In this document: positions 39,295 to 48,277 of the stretch, in pieces
How the letters are laid out: each line of letters starts with the position of its first letter
How positions within the stretch are numbered: the first letter of the stretch is position 1
Assembly: GCF_000150955.2 (NCBI RefSeq)
Contig: NC_011678.1
Location: 577,518 to 641,517, forward strand
Source: Phaeodactylum tricornutum CCAP 1055/1
Taxonomy: Eukaryota > Bacillariophyta > Bacillariophyceae > Surirellales > Neidiaceae
Length of the DNA stretch: 64,000 nucleotides
Direction of reading: 5' to 3'
Made by a program: the position numbers and the translations under genes
Notes under the pieces: model-generated
What the model was told of the DNA's origin: nothing
Seen by the model: only the letters and a program-made list of their open reading frames with translations
Database searches by the model: none

Positions 39295-40728
39295 TGGAAA
39301 CGTAGAAACTGGAACGCGGGATGTGTTGCCAGAGTAATGCGATTGGTGTACCTCAAAGGTAGCCTTCATCCGCGCCCAATCCGCACTTTTTTGCGCGGAG
39401 ATCTTGGCGGAATCTTCTTCATCTTCAGACTCTGTATCGCTACAGTCTAGCAGCGATGATTTCGATTTACGCTGTTGAAGCAACGGCGGAATAATGTTAC
39501 CGGTGACCTGGGCTGGTGCCGGAAACGCTGGTCCGGAATCGTCCCTCAGGACGTCTTCTAATTGTTTTCGTTCGGTTGGTCCGAGTGAAAGCGAGCCGAA
39601 ACTCATTCCAATAGCTTCCAGCCCCCCATCAACGGTAGCGGGTATTCCCCTAGCGTAACCATTGACGGACCCAAATGACATCCCCATCGTTTCTAGTCTT
39701 GGCGCCGTTCCAATACTCATCATCGTCCCAAAGGAAAGACCTGCCGGCTGCAGTTCACCGTCCAGGACTCCGGCCATTTCCTCCAAAATAGTTTGAGTCC
39801 CAATGCTCATGGCGGAACCACTAGAAAGCCCGGCCGGTTGAAGACCGCCGTCAACGGGTTCGATACTATTGAGTTCCCGTCCGGGTTTTTGGCCGTATCG
39901 AGAATCGGTACCGTCGCCGTATTCCACCCGGTTTCCGTGCGTGGGTTGCTCCAATCGCTCTTGTTCCGCATCGGACAAGACAATGGAGCCAAAACTGAAC
40001 CCGCCATCGGTTTGAAGTTGGGGCGGTGGTTCGGCTGCGTAACCAGGCAAAGTCGTCTGGGGCAGCGTGACTCGGTTAATTGCGCCCGTAGCGGGTTCCG
40101 CCGCCACGTGTTCATTTGGTCCAGAATGCGGCGGAAAATACGTTCCGCGTCTCGAGTCCAAGCCAGAGGGGATTGGTACTGATAAAGCTGTGGGGTAAGT
40201 AGTCTGGAGTGGTTCAGGGAAGCAATGCCTGGGTGGCACGAAAGTTTGTGTTGAATACGAGAAAACGCTCGACTCGGTGTCCGTCGACTCGGACGCACCA
40301 GTCTTTTCTGGCATCGAAGTAGGAGGCTTGCTGGCTGCGGCCTTTGACTGTGCGCTTGTGGTACTGCTGTCCTCTTCTTCGGATTGTGTTTTACCCTTTA
40401 TCTGCGGGGCGCCTTCCCGCAGTGCCTGACTGGTCTTTTCGCTAGCCTTTTGGTCTCCAATATCGGACCATAGATTTGTGTTCGCATCCTTCTGTAAAAA
40501 GCGCCCGGGAGGATCTTGATTGCGCACGGCGTTGACGACGGACTTGCTCAATAGCATTTTTTGCCGCTTGGGGAGAGAAACGTAGAGTTCCTTGTTCGCC
40601 GCCACCAGCATGCGCCAATGCAGGTTCCCCACGTGATTGTTCGTCCCGCCACCACGTCCGCACAAGACATCGTGTGCGTGTGGATGTTGGATATCTTGGA
40701 AAGGATAATGGGAGTTATCCCGGGTCAT
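38980..40728 (-). CDS. DUF6824 protein with repeated MSFGS motifs (putative regulator)
   Basis: 582 residues from ATG 40728. Residues ~15-100 form the DUF6824 domain, abundant in diatoms: H-D-V-L-C-G-R-G-G-G-T-N-N-H-V-G-N-L-H-W-R, then a Lys/Arg-rich helix (K-E-L-Y-V-S-L-P-K-R-Q-K-M-L-L-S-K-S-V-V-N-A-V-R) and P-P-G-R-F-L-Q-K. The rest is disordered, Pro/Ser-rich, with a run of related motifs between about 39590 and 40010 nt: F-S-F-G-S-I, G-L-S-S-G-S-A-M-S-I-G-T, G-L-S-F-G-T-M-M-S-I-G-T, G-M-S-F-G-S-V and G-M-S-F-G-S-L. A poly-Pro stretch lies near the C-terminus. DUF6824 proteins are thought of as putative DNA-binding regulators because of their small basic domain, but this is not proven. Confidence 0.85.
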   Translation of the reverse strand: MTRDNSHYPFQDIQHPHAHDVLCGRGGGTNNHVGNLHWRMLVAANKELYVSLPKRQKMLLSKSVVNAVRNQDPPGRFLQKDANTNLWSDIGDQKASEKTSQALREGAPQIKGKTQSEEEDSSTTSAQSKAAASKPPTSMPEKTGASESTDTESSVFSYSTQTFVPPRHCFPEPLQTTYPTALSVPIPSGLDSRRGTYFPPHSGPNEHVAAEPATGAINRVTLPQTTLPGYAAEPPPQLQTDGGFSFGSIVLSDAEQERLEQPTHGNRVEYGDGTDSRYGQKPGRELNSIEPVDGGLQPAGLSSGSAMSIGTQTILEEMAGVLDGELQPAGLSFGTMMSIGTAPRLETMGMSFGSVNGYARGIPATVDGGLEAIGMSFGSLSLGPTERKQLEDVLRDDSGPAFPAPAQVTGNIIPPLLQQRKSKSSLLDCSDTESEDEEDSAKISAQKSADWARMKATFEVHQSHYSGNTSRVPVSTFPLSPQDPTPSTLRFPTTNLARDFSQMSAMSDGGEFSSAGLTATANTQRFNPAGDYPDMPPPLPPPPPPSKGQNSDSDDWQQYERTLLNRGASLAAEEFNVPYQPE

Positions 40729-41391
40729 GGTGTATGTGTTCTCCACCCTCCCGGTTTAGAGTGGGAGTACAGAGGGTTCGAACAGTCGTTGGCTTTTGGG
40801 AGGACGTGACTTTTTCGGTTGGTAAGGAGTCTAGCAAGCAAGCTACCTCTAGCTAGCGAGCTTGCTTTCTTACTACTTCCGAAACGAACCCGAACAAACC
40901 GGTTGACTGGGAGTCGCTGACTTTGAGTCGCGCAGGACTAACGAAAGAATGGGGAAACAGCTCTCTACTAGCTAGTTGTAGAGGTATGTGGTTAGGTAAT
41001 AACTGTAAGTATCGCTCCAAGATTGGCGGGGACTTTGAATTATTATCAATCTGCCGCCTGTCCTGCTGCCACTTCCAAATCCCTTTTGTCGACATCACAG
41101 TCAAGAAGGGTTGAAATGCGCCGGATCCGGAAATGTCTGTCGTTCGTTTCCTTGTTCCAAACCAATCGGTACCCGAACGAGACCGGATTGGTCATTATAA
41201 AGTCATTTGAGACATCTCAAGTATATGGATTCCATTCTTTTTGGTCTCGTATCGCGTTGGCGTTCCCAATTCACTGTCGAGGTGAAACTGTTTGAGAGAT
41301 CTTCCTGTGCTGCACAAACCCGCCGTGGAGACAGCGTGCGAACAAGTAGACACTGGTGCGCTCACATTCAACGCGTGTGGTTTGGAACAGA
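40729..41391. other. Divergent upstream region
   Basis: 663 bp between the DUF6824 gene and the secreted-protein gene. An ATCACAGTCAAG element lies at about 41094-41105. A CTAGC-rich stretch (about 40828-40860) includes CTAGCTAGCGAG. No RNA gene recognised. Confidence 0.45.
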
Positions 41392-42246
41392 ATGAGATCA
41401 CTGTGTTACTTGTGGCTTTTGGTACTTTGGCTACTTCCGGTAGTGCAGGGGGAAGGGGATCCAGAGATTGACTTTATGCTCCTCGGCGTCAGTGGAACTC
41501 TGCAGGACGGCTTCGAACTCCGCCATCGACTAAATTACCGTCATCCGCAAACCCAAATGGACTATCCCGCCCAATTCGTCGGCACGGCTCTCGTCCCCGG
41601 TTACAAGGCGTACCTGGATGTCAAGGATAAAGGCTTTCGCGAGTACCGGGAAGCCAATCCTCCCACCGTGCCAAACGCCGTAGTAATGCCCACAGGCTGC
41701 GCGGCGCACGCCAACATCTACCACGTTTTCTTTGTGCCCACACCTGTCCTTCTCAACGTATTGGCCGGTGAACCACGCTTTCTGAGCATCACACCCGATA
41801 CCGGTCTGGTGGACTTGCAAGCCGACGAGACCAGCGACACGGTCCGCCGGGTGGCGCGGTCCGTCATCAAGGCGCAGCACAAACGGGACGACTCCCGTGT
41901 CGCGATTCCGCTCGTCACGGGCGTATGGTTCCACGACACTTTCGTCGAATCTCCTCCCGTGTACGTCCGTGACGGTACCAAGGTGACCTCCTTTGACGGG
42001 GGACTGGCTGTTTGGGCGGGTGTGGAGCGGGAGGACCTCGTGGACGCGGACGCGACGGCCTGGGCCAACGTTCACACCAAAATTCGTCAGTCGGAACGGC
42101 AAGCCCCGAAAGGGATTCGACCAGGAACGTGCCGACAGATCCGTTTCGGAGTGAGTGACGAACAAGCGCGTCTAAATTTTCCGTTTACGTCTGCACAAGT
42201 GGAGGCTCTCCTCGCTCCCAACGACTCGGAACACTCCGAGCTCTAA
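41392..42246 (+). CDS. Secreted/ER-lumenal protein of unknown function
   Basis: 284 residues from ATG 41392, chosen because it starts a good signal peptide (M-R-S-L-C-Y-L-W-L-L-V-L-W-L-L-P-V-V-Q-G); a Met 12 codons upstream would put a basic stretch in front. The mature protein has no further membrane segment and only a few Cys. Visible motifs are M-L-L-G-V-S-G-T-L-Q-D-G-F-E-L-R-H-R, P-T-G-C-A-A-H-A-N-I-Y-H-V-F-F-V and V-T-G-V-W-F-H-D-T-F. High GC at third positions and no breaks indicate real coding. Family not recognised. Its stop is 115 bp from the stop of the convergent kinesin gene. Confidence 0.75.
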   Translation: MRSLCYLWLLVLWLLPVVQGEGDPEIDFMLLGVSGTLQDGFELRHRLNYRHPQTQMDYPAQFVGTALVPGYKAYLDVKDKGFREYREANPPTVPNAVVMPTGCAAHANIYHVFFVPTPVLLNVLAGEPRFLSITPDTGLVDLQADETSDTVRRVARSVIKAQHKRDDSRVAIPLVTGVWFHDTFVESPPVYVRDGTKVTSFDGGLAVWAGVEREDLVDADATAWANVHTKIRQSERQAPKGIRPGTCRQIRFGVSDEQARLNFPFTSAQVEALLAPNDSEHSEL

Positions 42247-42361
42247 GTGGACGAGGCCGGGGTAGGACGACACCTTTTTGCATAACAAAGTATATCTTAG
42301 GAATTGCATCAACATACGTCCTCTATACAATCTAGCTTAACTTCAGTGTCGCGTAAGGTAT

Positions 42362-45300
42362 CTACGGGGGAGTGAGGCTATGCTTGGTAGCCACGCCAAC
42401 ATGCACCCGGCGCATTTGAGAGGCAAATCGAAGGGTCGATATCGTCTCTAGCAAGTCTTTCGGTTCGCTCGAAACACAGGCAATTAGAAGCACCTTTGTG
42501 TCGCCTTCCAAACTATCACGCAGCAAATGTGTTATAGTAGAGTTGCGGTACGGCACCGATTGCAAGAATTGAGAACGTGCGGTGACAACATCCGCCAACG
42601 TGACCAAAGATCGGTTCACGAAACGCCACTCGTCAATCGATGAGCCCGGCGATCGCGCGCGATCATCTTGCAACGGTGAAGACTTTCGGCTGCTATTGGA
42701 GCGTACTGGGGTTAGATCAGCGCCCGCAAAATCCACGAACTGAAGGCGACCAACCGTACCCAGACCAGTAGCGACATTCTTCGAAGCCACTTTAATGGTG
42801 GCGATAACGTGGCTACAATCCATGGAACGAGCTTCACTATTCTCCAAGCATTCTTTCCAGACACAAACAACCTCCTCGAGATTGCAGACCTGTACAGCTA
42901 CGGCGCCTTGAATAATGGTATCCCCGTGCACGTCGGACCGAATCTCCAACTTGGCAGTACGTCCAAGACTCGTATCTTCTTCCGAAGAACGATTTGAGCG
43001 GGCGCTCTTCCGGGTGGAATCCACGCGCACAACCTGGCCGCGGGCATCTCCAGTGGGCGTGCCGGCCACCAAATCGGTAAGTCGCTCGTTGCATACTTCC
43101 ACAATTGTCAGCGTAAACGTGTCTTGAATGCCATCAGATCGATGATCCGCAATCGAAAAGAGTTGGCGCATAGCCTGTAGCTGCATCCCGTGGTTCTCCA
43201 GGGAAACAGAGATTTCAGAACCAGCATTGGCGGACACCTTAACATCACCTAATATTGTTCGTGTCTTTCCGGTACCAGACTGCCCGTACGCCAGAATGCA
43301 AACGTTGTAGCCGTCCAGAACACCCAGACAGACGTCTTCCAATTCGGCGTAGAGATCATCTTGAGATGCTTGCGAGTCAAAAACGCGGTCAAAGTCGTAG
43401 CTCAGCGGCGTCAAATCACCTACATTCTTTCCACGGTGTAACAGCAATGTTTCTTGTGACGGATGTGACATCAACTTGGCTGCATTGGAATCCGTAGGGG
43501 CTGTCGTTCGACAATACACACGGACCACTCCACGTAGATCCTGTACCTCGTGCTGCAGCTTACGGCGCGATACACTCTCCAGAGCCAGACGCTCGCGAAG
43601 CCGCGTAACCTCTGAGCCTGACGTTTGCAACGCTACGGAAACTTGCTTGGCCCATTCCTCGGCAGCTTGTGGTAACGATGCCATTTCTGCTGCTGTCGTT
43701 CGACGCATCAATTCATACTCCCGACGAAGTTGCGTGGTCTTGTCTTGGAGTTGATGCAATATTTGAGCTGTTGGGATCTTTGTGGATGATGTTTGCGGTT
43801 GTACGACATCACTACTAATCGACACCGTCGAAGAATTGTTCGACAGTGACTTGGAATCCCCACCGCCGGCTGCTTTTTTCTTCCAATGGCCACTACCCAT
43901 GAGAGACAATTTCTTGACTTTGCGATTTTTGGTTACCGAGGATTCCTTCTCCTCGTAACGGTCCTGATGCTTTGCCAAATCCAGACGCATTCGTTCCAGC
44001 TCCATTTCCAAAGCGCAGTTGCGCTGCACCGCAGTGTCTAAAGCTTTTCGCTGCGATGATTCGGACGCAGTGAAGCGTGCTTTGATCTGTTCGATTTGCG
44101 AGGCTGAGGAGACTCGTAAAGACTCGAGTCGTTCTTCGACCGATGCTCGTTGCACTTCCGCCGCGGCCACGCGCGTCTGCAGCAATCCCGCTTCTCGTTC
44201 CGCAGCGTCGACCTGTTTTTTCCAAAAGGCAACGGTCCGGCGTTCGGCTTCGAGCCGTTCCTCCGCGAGTCGCGTTTGCGCCATGGCCTCGGCGGAGCGT
44301 TTTTGCGCCACGGCGGCTGCTTCGGCAGCCTTGTGTGTGACGGTATTCTGCCATTCGGCCGAATTGGACTTTTCGGCGGATTGGATGGCCTGCTCGGCAA
44401 CCTTTACCGCACGGGATGCCTCGGCACGGGAGGCATCGAGCTCGGCACGGAGTTCGTTCAGCGCCTGATGGAGTTCTTCCACAATTTCTTGATCGTAGCC
44501 GTGTCCGGTTAAGGAGGACATCCGGGAAGCTTCGTCATAATCGTCGTCGTAGTCTTCGTCATCAGCATTGGTACGTTTGCGGCGCTCTCTACGGACAATG
44601 ACGGGATCGTCGTTGCTTTGGGGAGACGGTAAAATTTCGACGATTTGATCACCGTGCGAGGTACGGTGGGAGGATTCAAAGAGTGTAGACGATCGCGGGG
44701 TAGTGTGTGAATGATTGGAGACAGAAACTTGTTTGGCCCCCCCTTGTGATTTGTCACTGTAAGTGTCTGTGGTGGGCATTGGTGTGGCTGCCGGTATTGG
44801 TGGTGTTGTCCAGTGAGTGGAGGGATTGTGGTGGAGTGGTCGGTGTTTCCCCACTTGTACGGTGGGACTAAGGGGGGAGGCGGGGCTGGGCGTCGACGGC
44901 GGATGCGGGGAGTTTGTTTTTTCGTTGGTGGTCAGTGACATCTTGGTTACGGGTGTGACATTGTCGGATATCGACTGTATGGATGGAGGATCATCGTCTC
45001 CTTCCAACGGCACTTGCAAAAACCTCGAAAAGGCGCGCGCGAACTTATCCCGATCCAGTTTAGTAGGCGCTTCCATGTCGAGCGACGGTTGTCCCGGTTT
45101 CGTGATCAGAGTAAGCAAACGCACGGCGGGTGACGGATTCCGACGGGTGCGTTCGGTAGTCTTGCCCTTGACAACGGCAACGAACTGATCGAGACTGACC
45201 GCCGCGTGCTTCTTTTTCCCCCACACCAGTGCTTTGCGGGACGGATTCGAAAGTCCCGAATCGGATAGTGCATCGGGTCGGTGCTGTCCCACACTCCCGA

Positions 45301-45733
45301 CACTCTTGGACGCGACGGATTTATTGGATTTAGCGTCCATCAGTTCTTCCACGGCCACGCATTTGACGTACCGCAGATTGGCTTTACCGCTGTGATTGAT
45401 TTTGCGCACCGCGATTCCGCCGGGATCGTCGCACAAGCGTTGTTCGAAGAGAACCTGTTCCTGTTGCGCCAAAGCGAGTGTCCTGGCCACAGAGGTTGGG
45501 GATGTGGTCGGTGGCAAGAGGCGAGCATTGGTGTGGGTCGGGAATCGCGGGGGGCCGCTGTTCGTCGCCGTGAGGGTCGTCCGGGACGGCTCCTCCGTAC
45601 TCGTTCCCGACGACGTTGATGCCCGGACGGCAGCCGTGGAGGGAGACAAAGGGGGCGTCAAGGCAGGAGTTGCTTTCCATCCTTTCTTCGTCTGGGATCG
45701 CGAGCGATTGACACTCGTGGACGCTTCCACCAT
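42362..45733 (-). CDS. Divergent kinesin-14-like protein, C-terminal motor
   Basis: 1123 residues from ATG 45733 (the first in-frame ATG). The N-terminal half is disordered (Ser/Thr/Pro) and ends with a long coiled coil from about residue 410 (Glu/Ala/Arg-rich heptads). The motor is at the C-terminus, preceded by a kinesin-14-type neck (Q-D-L-R-G-V-V-R-V-Y-C-R). The P-loop is intact: A-Y-G-Q-S-G-T-G-K-T. The end of the motor is well kept (V-P-Y-R-N-S-T-I-T-H-L-L-R-D-S-L-E-G-D and E-T-I-S-T-L-R-F-A-S). Switch I, normally N-x-x-S-S-R-S-H, reads N-S-E-A-R-S-M-D-C-S-H, and switch II, normally D-L-A-G-S-E, reads D-F-A-G-A-D. Such changes are expected to weaken ATP hydrolysis. Kinesin-14 proteins move to microtubule minus ends and work in the spindle; this one may bind microtubules without stepping. 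Confidence 0.85.
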   Translation of the reverse strand: MVEASTSVNRSRSQTKKGWKATPALTPPLSPSTAAVRASTSSGTSTEEPSRTTLTATNSGPPRFPTHTNARLLPPTTSPTSVARTLALAQQEQVLFEQRLCDDPGGIAVRKINHSGKANLRYVKCVAVEELMDAKSNKSVASKSVGSVGQHRPDALSDSGLSNPSRKALVWGKKKHAAVSLDQFVAVVKGKTTERTRRNPSPAVRLLTLITKPGQPSLDMEAPTKLDRDKFARAFSRFLQVPLEGDDDPPSIQSISDNVTPVTKMSLTTNEKTNSPHPPSTPSPASPLSPTVQVGKHRPLHHNPSTHWTTPPIPAATPMPTTDTYSDKSQGGAKQVSVSNHSHTTPRSSTLFESSHRTSHGDQIVEILPSPQSNDDPVIVRRERRKRTNADDEDYDDDYDEASRMSSLTGHGYDQEIVEELHQALNELRAELDASRAEASRAVKVAEQAIQSAEKSNSAEWQNTVTHKAAEAAAVAQKRSAEAMAQTRLAEERLEAERRTVAFWKKQVDAAEREAGLLQTRVAAAEVQRASVEERLESLRVSSASQIEQIKARFTASESSQRKALDTAVQRNCALEMELERMRLDLAKHQDRYEEKESSVTKNRKVKKLSLMGSGHWKKKAAGGGDSKSLSNNSSTVSISSDVVQPQTSSTKIPTAQILHQLQDKTTQLRREYELMRRTTAAEMASLPQAAEEWAKQVSVALQTSGSEVTRLRERLALESVSRRKLQHEVQDLRGVVRVYCRTTAPTDSNAAKLMSHPSQETLLLHRGKNVGDLTPLSYDFDRVFDSQASQDDLYAELEDVCLGVLDGYNVCILAYGQSGTGKTRTILGDVKVSANAGSEISVSLENHGMQLQAMRQLFSIADHRSDGIQDTFTLTIVEVCNERLTDLVAGTPTGDARGQVVRVDSTRKSARSNRSSEEDTSLGRTAKLEIRSDVHGDTIIQGAVAVQVCNLEEVVCVWKECLENSEARSMDCSHVIATIKVASKNVATGLGTVGRLQFVDFAGADLTPVRSNSSRKSSPLQDDRARSPGSSIDEWRFVNRSLVTLADVVTARSQFLQSVPYRNSTITHLLRDSLEGDTKVLLIACVSSEPKDLLETISTLRFASQMRRVHVGVATKHSLTPP

Positions 45734-46048
45734 GATTTTTCTCGAAAGGAAAGGACTGTGAACGACAAAGAGGAGGAGTGGGTGTCGCAAGGAAACTTGT
45801 TTCTCGCGTCTTTGCTCGATCCGTGCTGGGGGAAGGGATGGAGAAGAAGATTCCGCGCCTTGCTAGTCCAGTAGGCGAGAAGGATCGGTGGACCGTTCGT
45901 ATGCTAGCCGTAGTAGTAGTAGGTAGTAGTAGCAATAGCAGTACCACGAGCACTGTCGTTGTCGCTGTGGTTTGGCGCAGCCGTTGACCTTGCGTCACTG
46001 GAGGAATTCGCAACGAAGGTGCGTGTACCTATCAATGTCAATAACTCT

Positions 46049-46111
46049 CACACACACACACAAAGAGAAAGAAAGAGAGAACGCACACACACACACACAC
46101 CACCACCACCA
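46049..46111. repeat. CA/CAC microsatellite
   Basis: (CA)n at about 46049-46062 and 46084-46102, the second running into (CAC)n to 46111, separated by a purine-rich AGAGAAAGAAAGAGAG tract. Simple repeat in the kinesin upstream region. Confidence 0.9.
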
Positions 46112-46814
46112 ACTGAAACGAATCTCGCAACACACGGATGCAAAGGACTCTGTTTCCTTCACGATCCGCGGGACCTCGCTGGTACATACACATGCGCGTG
46201 AGGCGGCGGCGGCGGCTCTCCTCTAAATGGATCCGCCGCAGTGCGGGGCTAAGGTCCATTGGTCGTGTTGCAGTTAGGGCGCGTACCCGTTGCATGGCAC
46301 GGCTGGCTCGGTCCGGGGCGTCACGGTCGGCCCGGGAAGAGCCGTTCGTTCATTCGTGATAGGAACCCGCTTTGGTATTTGCGAAACGGAACGGTTGGGA
46401 GTTGTCCACTATGCTTCTTATGTTAGGCTCTATATATATCGTAGTTTTGGAAGATCGGCAATCAGAACGGCCCTCCGAAAAACCCGGCTGGCTGGTTGGG
46501 ATGGGAGACCGACGTACAGACTAGACCAGGCAAAAGGACGAAGGAGAAATACACGACTCTCTCAGTCCAAAGAGCTACTAGAGTGAGAGGAAAAAGATGA
46601 GGAAAGCGACTACCTCCCATTATTCCCCAGGACGGGCAAAAATTTGCGGACTGTGAGGAAGATGGAATAATAGGAAATCCAGTAAACCTACTGTACTGCT
46701 ACTGTTTGCTCCCTTCATCATTTTCTTTCTATGTAAACAACGTAATTTTTTTATGTACACAACGTAGGAGTTGCTCGTTTCTTTAAAAGCACTCTTTCGT
46801 TGCTTCGACCACTT

Positions 46815-46838
46815 CACCCACGTCTCTCGGCGTGGGTG
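46815..46838 (-). other. Perfect 8-bp stem-loop in ArsS 3' region
   Basis: CACCCACG (46815-46822) and CGTGGGTG (46831-46838) pair perfectly around an 8-nt loop. It lies about 95 nt after the ArsS UAA on the gene strand. It lacks the AUGA...GA core and the apical A-A of a SECIS, so it may be a 3' processing or stability element. Confidence 0.55.
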
Positions 46839-46922
46839 TCGTATCAAAGCAAGTCATTCGAGTCTTTGCTTTCTCCACGCACATCTTTCCATCGTTGTCT
46901 CTCACCGGGGCGTCAAGGGTGT

Positions 46923-46944
46923 CCACGGCGTAATTACGCCGTGG
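46923..46944 (-). other. Perfect 22-bp palindrome just after the ArsS UGA
   Basis: The 22 bases are their own reverse complement (CCACGGCGTAA followed by TTACGCCGTGG). On the gene strand they form a GC-rich stem of 8 bp with a UAAUUA loop, starting seven nucleotides after the in-frame UGA and containing the UAA that closes the extended frame. Stem-loops at about this distance after a UGA are known as selenocysteine redefinition elements in some animal selenoprotein mRNAs. Confidence 0.7.
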
Positions 46945-48277
46945 TCCCTTGTCAGCTCGATCCCATACCGGCCGTACATCCAAAACAATGATTGTCCGTC
47001 CGAATCTCATGCTTTTGCAACTCCTCCAACGATTCCACATCAAACACGGTCAAATCCTTACCCATACCGTAACCCAATTGCTGATTGAAATCGCAGTCGA
47101 ACACCTTGCCATCCCAACGGACGGATACGGTATTCACACACATGACAGATTCTATCGTTCCCGCGTTGAAGTTGCGCACCAGTAATTCCATGTAGTCCTG
47201 GAGCTCCCCACGGCGGTGCAAGAAATCCGCAAAACGCTTAATCGGCATGTTCGTCATGGTGAACAAGGCGTCAAACAAAATACCGAAATTGTCGGCCAGC
47301 TGCGATTTGTACTGCGCTTCCAATTTGGTCTGTTCCGGAGGCAAAAAGGCTCCGAGCGGATTGTACACCAAATCCAAATGCAACCCCGATCCCGGAACGG
47401 CGTACCCCGCCTCGTTCAGCGCCAACAAAGCAGCAATGGATCGTTCAAATACTCCACTTCCCCGTTGTTGATCGACATTCGTTTCGGAATAGCACGGCAA
47501 GGAGGCTATCACGCGCACACCGTTTTCTTTCAGAAATTCGACCAGATCTTCCTGTCCCGGTTCCTGCAAGACGGTCAGATTGCACCGATCAATGATTTCT
47601 AGATCGGGTCGAAGGGACCGGGCCATTCGGACCAGGTACCGAAAGTGTGCGTTGAGCTCCGGCGCCCCTCCCGTAATGTCCAGAGTAGTCACGGAGGGCG
47701 AGTGTTCTAACAACCGGAGACACTGGGCAGCCGTTTCTGCCGTCATCATTTCCTGGCGCAAGGGCGAGCTCTCCACGTGACAATGTCCACATGCTTGGTT
47801 ACAGTAGAGACCAATATTGATTTGTAGAATCTTGGTGGTGCTCCGTCGCAGACCGGGACCCGGAACATTTTCGTCAAGAAAGGTTCGGAAAGAAGGAATC
47901 CCGAGATCATCCAATGCGCGTCTGCGGTTTGCCCTTTCTTCTTTCGTAACTTGTGCCGCTCCGAGCTCGGCGTAGCGTTTTGCAGTATTCTGAAAATCCT
48001 CGTCGTCGGCGAGTTCCGTCAAGGTTTGTTGAACGAGCGAGTCACCGAATAAGTCCTTCCGACGCCAGCTTTTGGCTTTTTCGAGGCGGATCTTGTCCAC
48101 TTCCACCGACGTCTTGCCGTAATCTGGTAGCTCTGGACGATTAATATTGTCTTCGGTTGTGGACGATAACAAGGTCCGCGAGGAGCGTTGTTTTGGTGCC
48201 ATCGTTCGCTGTCGCTGTTGAAAAGCGACCGACTGGGCTATGAGGAGACACACCCATAAGGGGCCCTTCCTGTACAT
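46934..48277 (-). CDS. arsS: Radical SAM protein of ArsS (arsenosugar biosynthesis) family, probable selenoprotein
   Basis: From ATG 48277 the frame gives 441 residues, then UGA (46954-46952), five more codons (Q-G-T-T-A) and UAA. The radical SAM core has C-N-Q-A-C-G-H-C (C-x3-C-x2-C, [4Fe-4S] site) and L-D-I-T-G-G-A-P-E. The C-terminal Cys-rich domain has V-M-C-V-N-T, W-D-G-K-V-F-D-C-D-F-N-Q-Q-L-G and H-C-F-G-C-T-A-G-M-G-S-S, after which the family has Cys or selenocysteine followed by x-G. Here that codon is UGA, so the natural protein is read as 447 residues with Sec at 442. ArsS links the 5'-deoxyadenosyl group of SAM to methylated arsenic, an arsenic detoxification step known in cyanobacteria and algae. 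The N-terminus has a signal-like stretch ending S-V-A-F-Q, so plastid import is possible. TTGACTGTGAT lies about 90 bp upstream. No certain SECIS was found by eye. Confidence 0.88.

Larger units (their letters stand above)
45734..46933. other. Region between kinesin and ArsS genes: kinesin promoter and possible long ArsS 3' UTR
   Basis: 1.2 kb. Near the kinesin ATG is GGACTGTGAAC (45753-45763). CA and CAC simple repeats lie at 46049-46111. The half nearest ArsS should be its 3' UTR, where a SECIS element is expected if the UGA is read as selenocysteine; two perfect hairpins at and near its edge are listed separately. Plus-strand open frames here are Arg/His-rich and look like chance. Confidence 0.45.

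Noticed and set aside
40760-40785. GGTTCGAAC resembling a tRNA T-arm
   Set aside because: No matching acceptor stem, D-arm or anticodon arm could be built around it.
44019-44512. Two long plus-strand open frames antisense to the kinesin coiled coil
   Set aside because: Ala/Ser/Arg-rich composition is what the reverse of a Glu/Ala/Arg coiled coil gives; no separate gene is needed.
46815-46938. SECIS element close to the ArsS stop
   Set aside because: AUGA and GUGA tetramers occur on the gene strand, but none could be paired with a GA partner and an A-A apical loop at the right spacing; left to a proper search.
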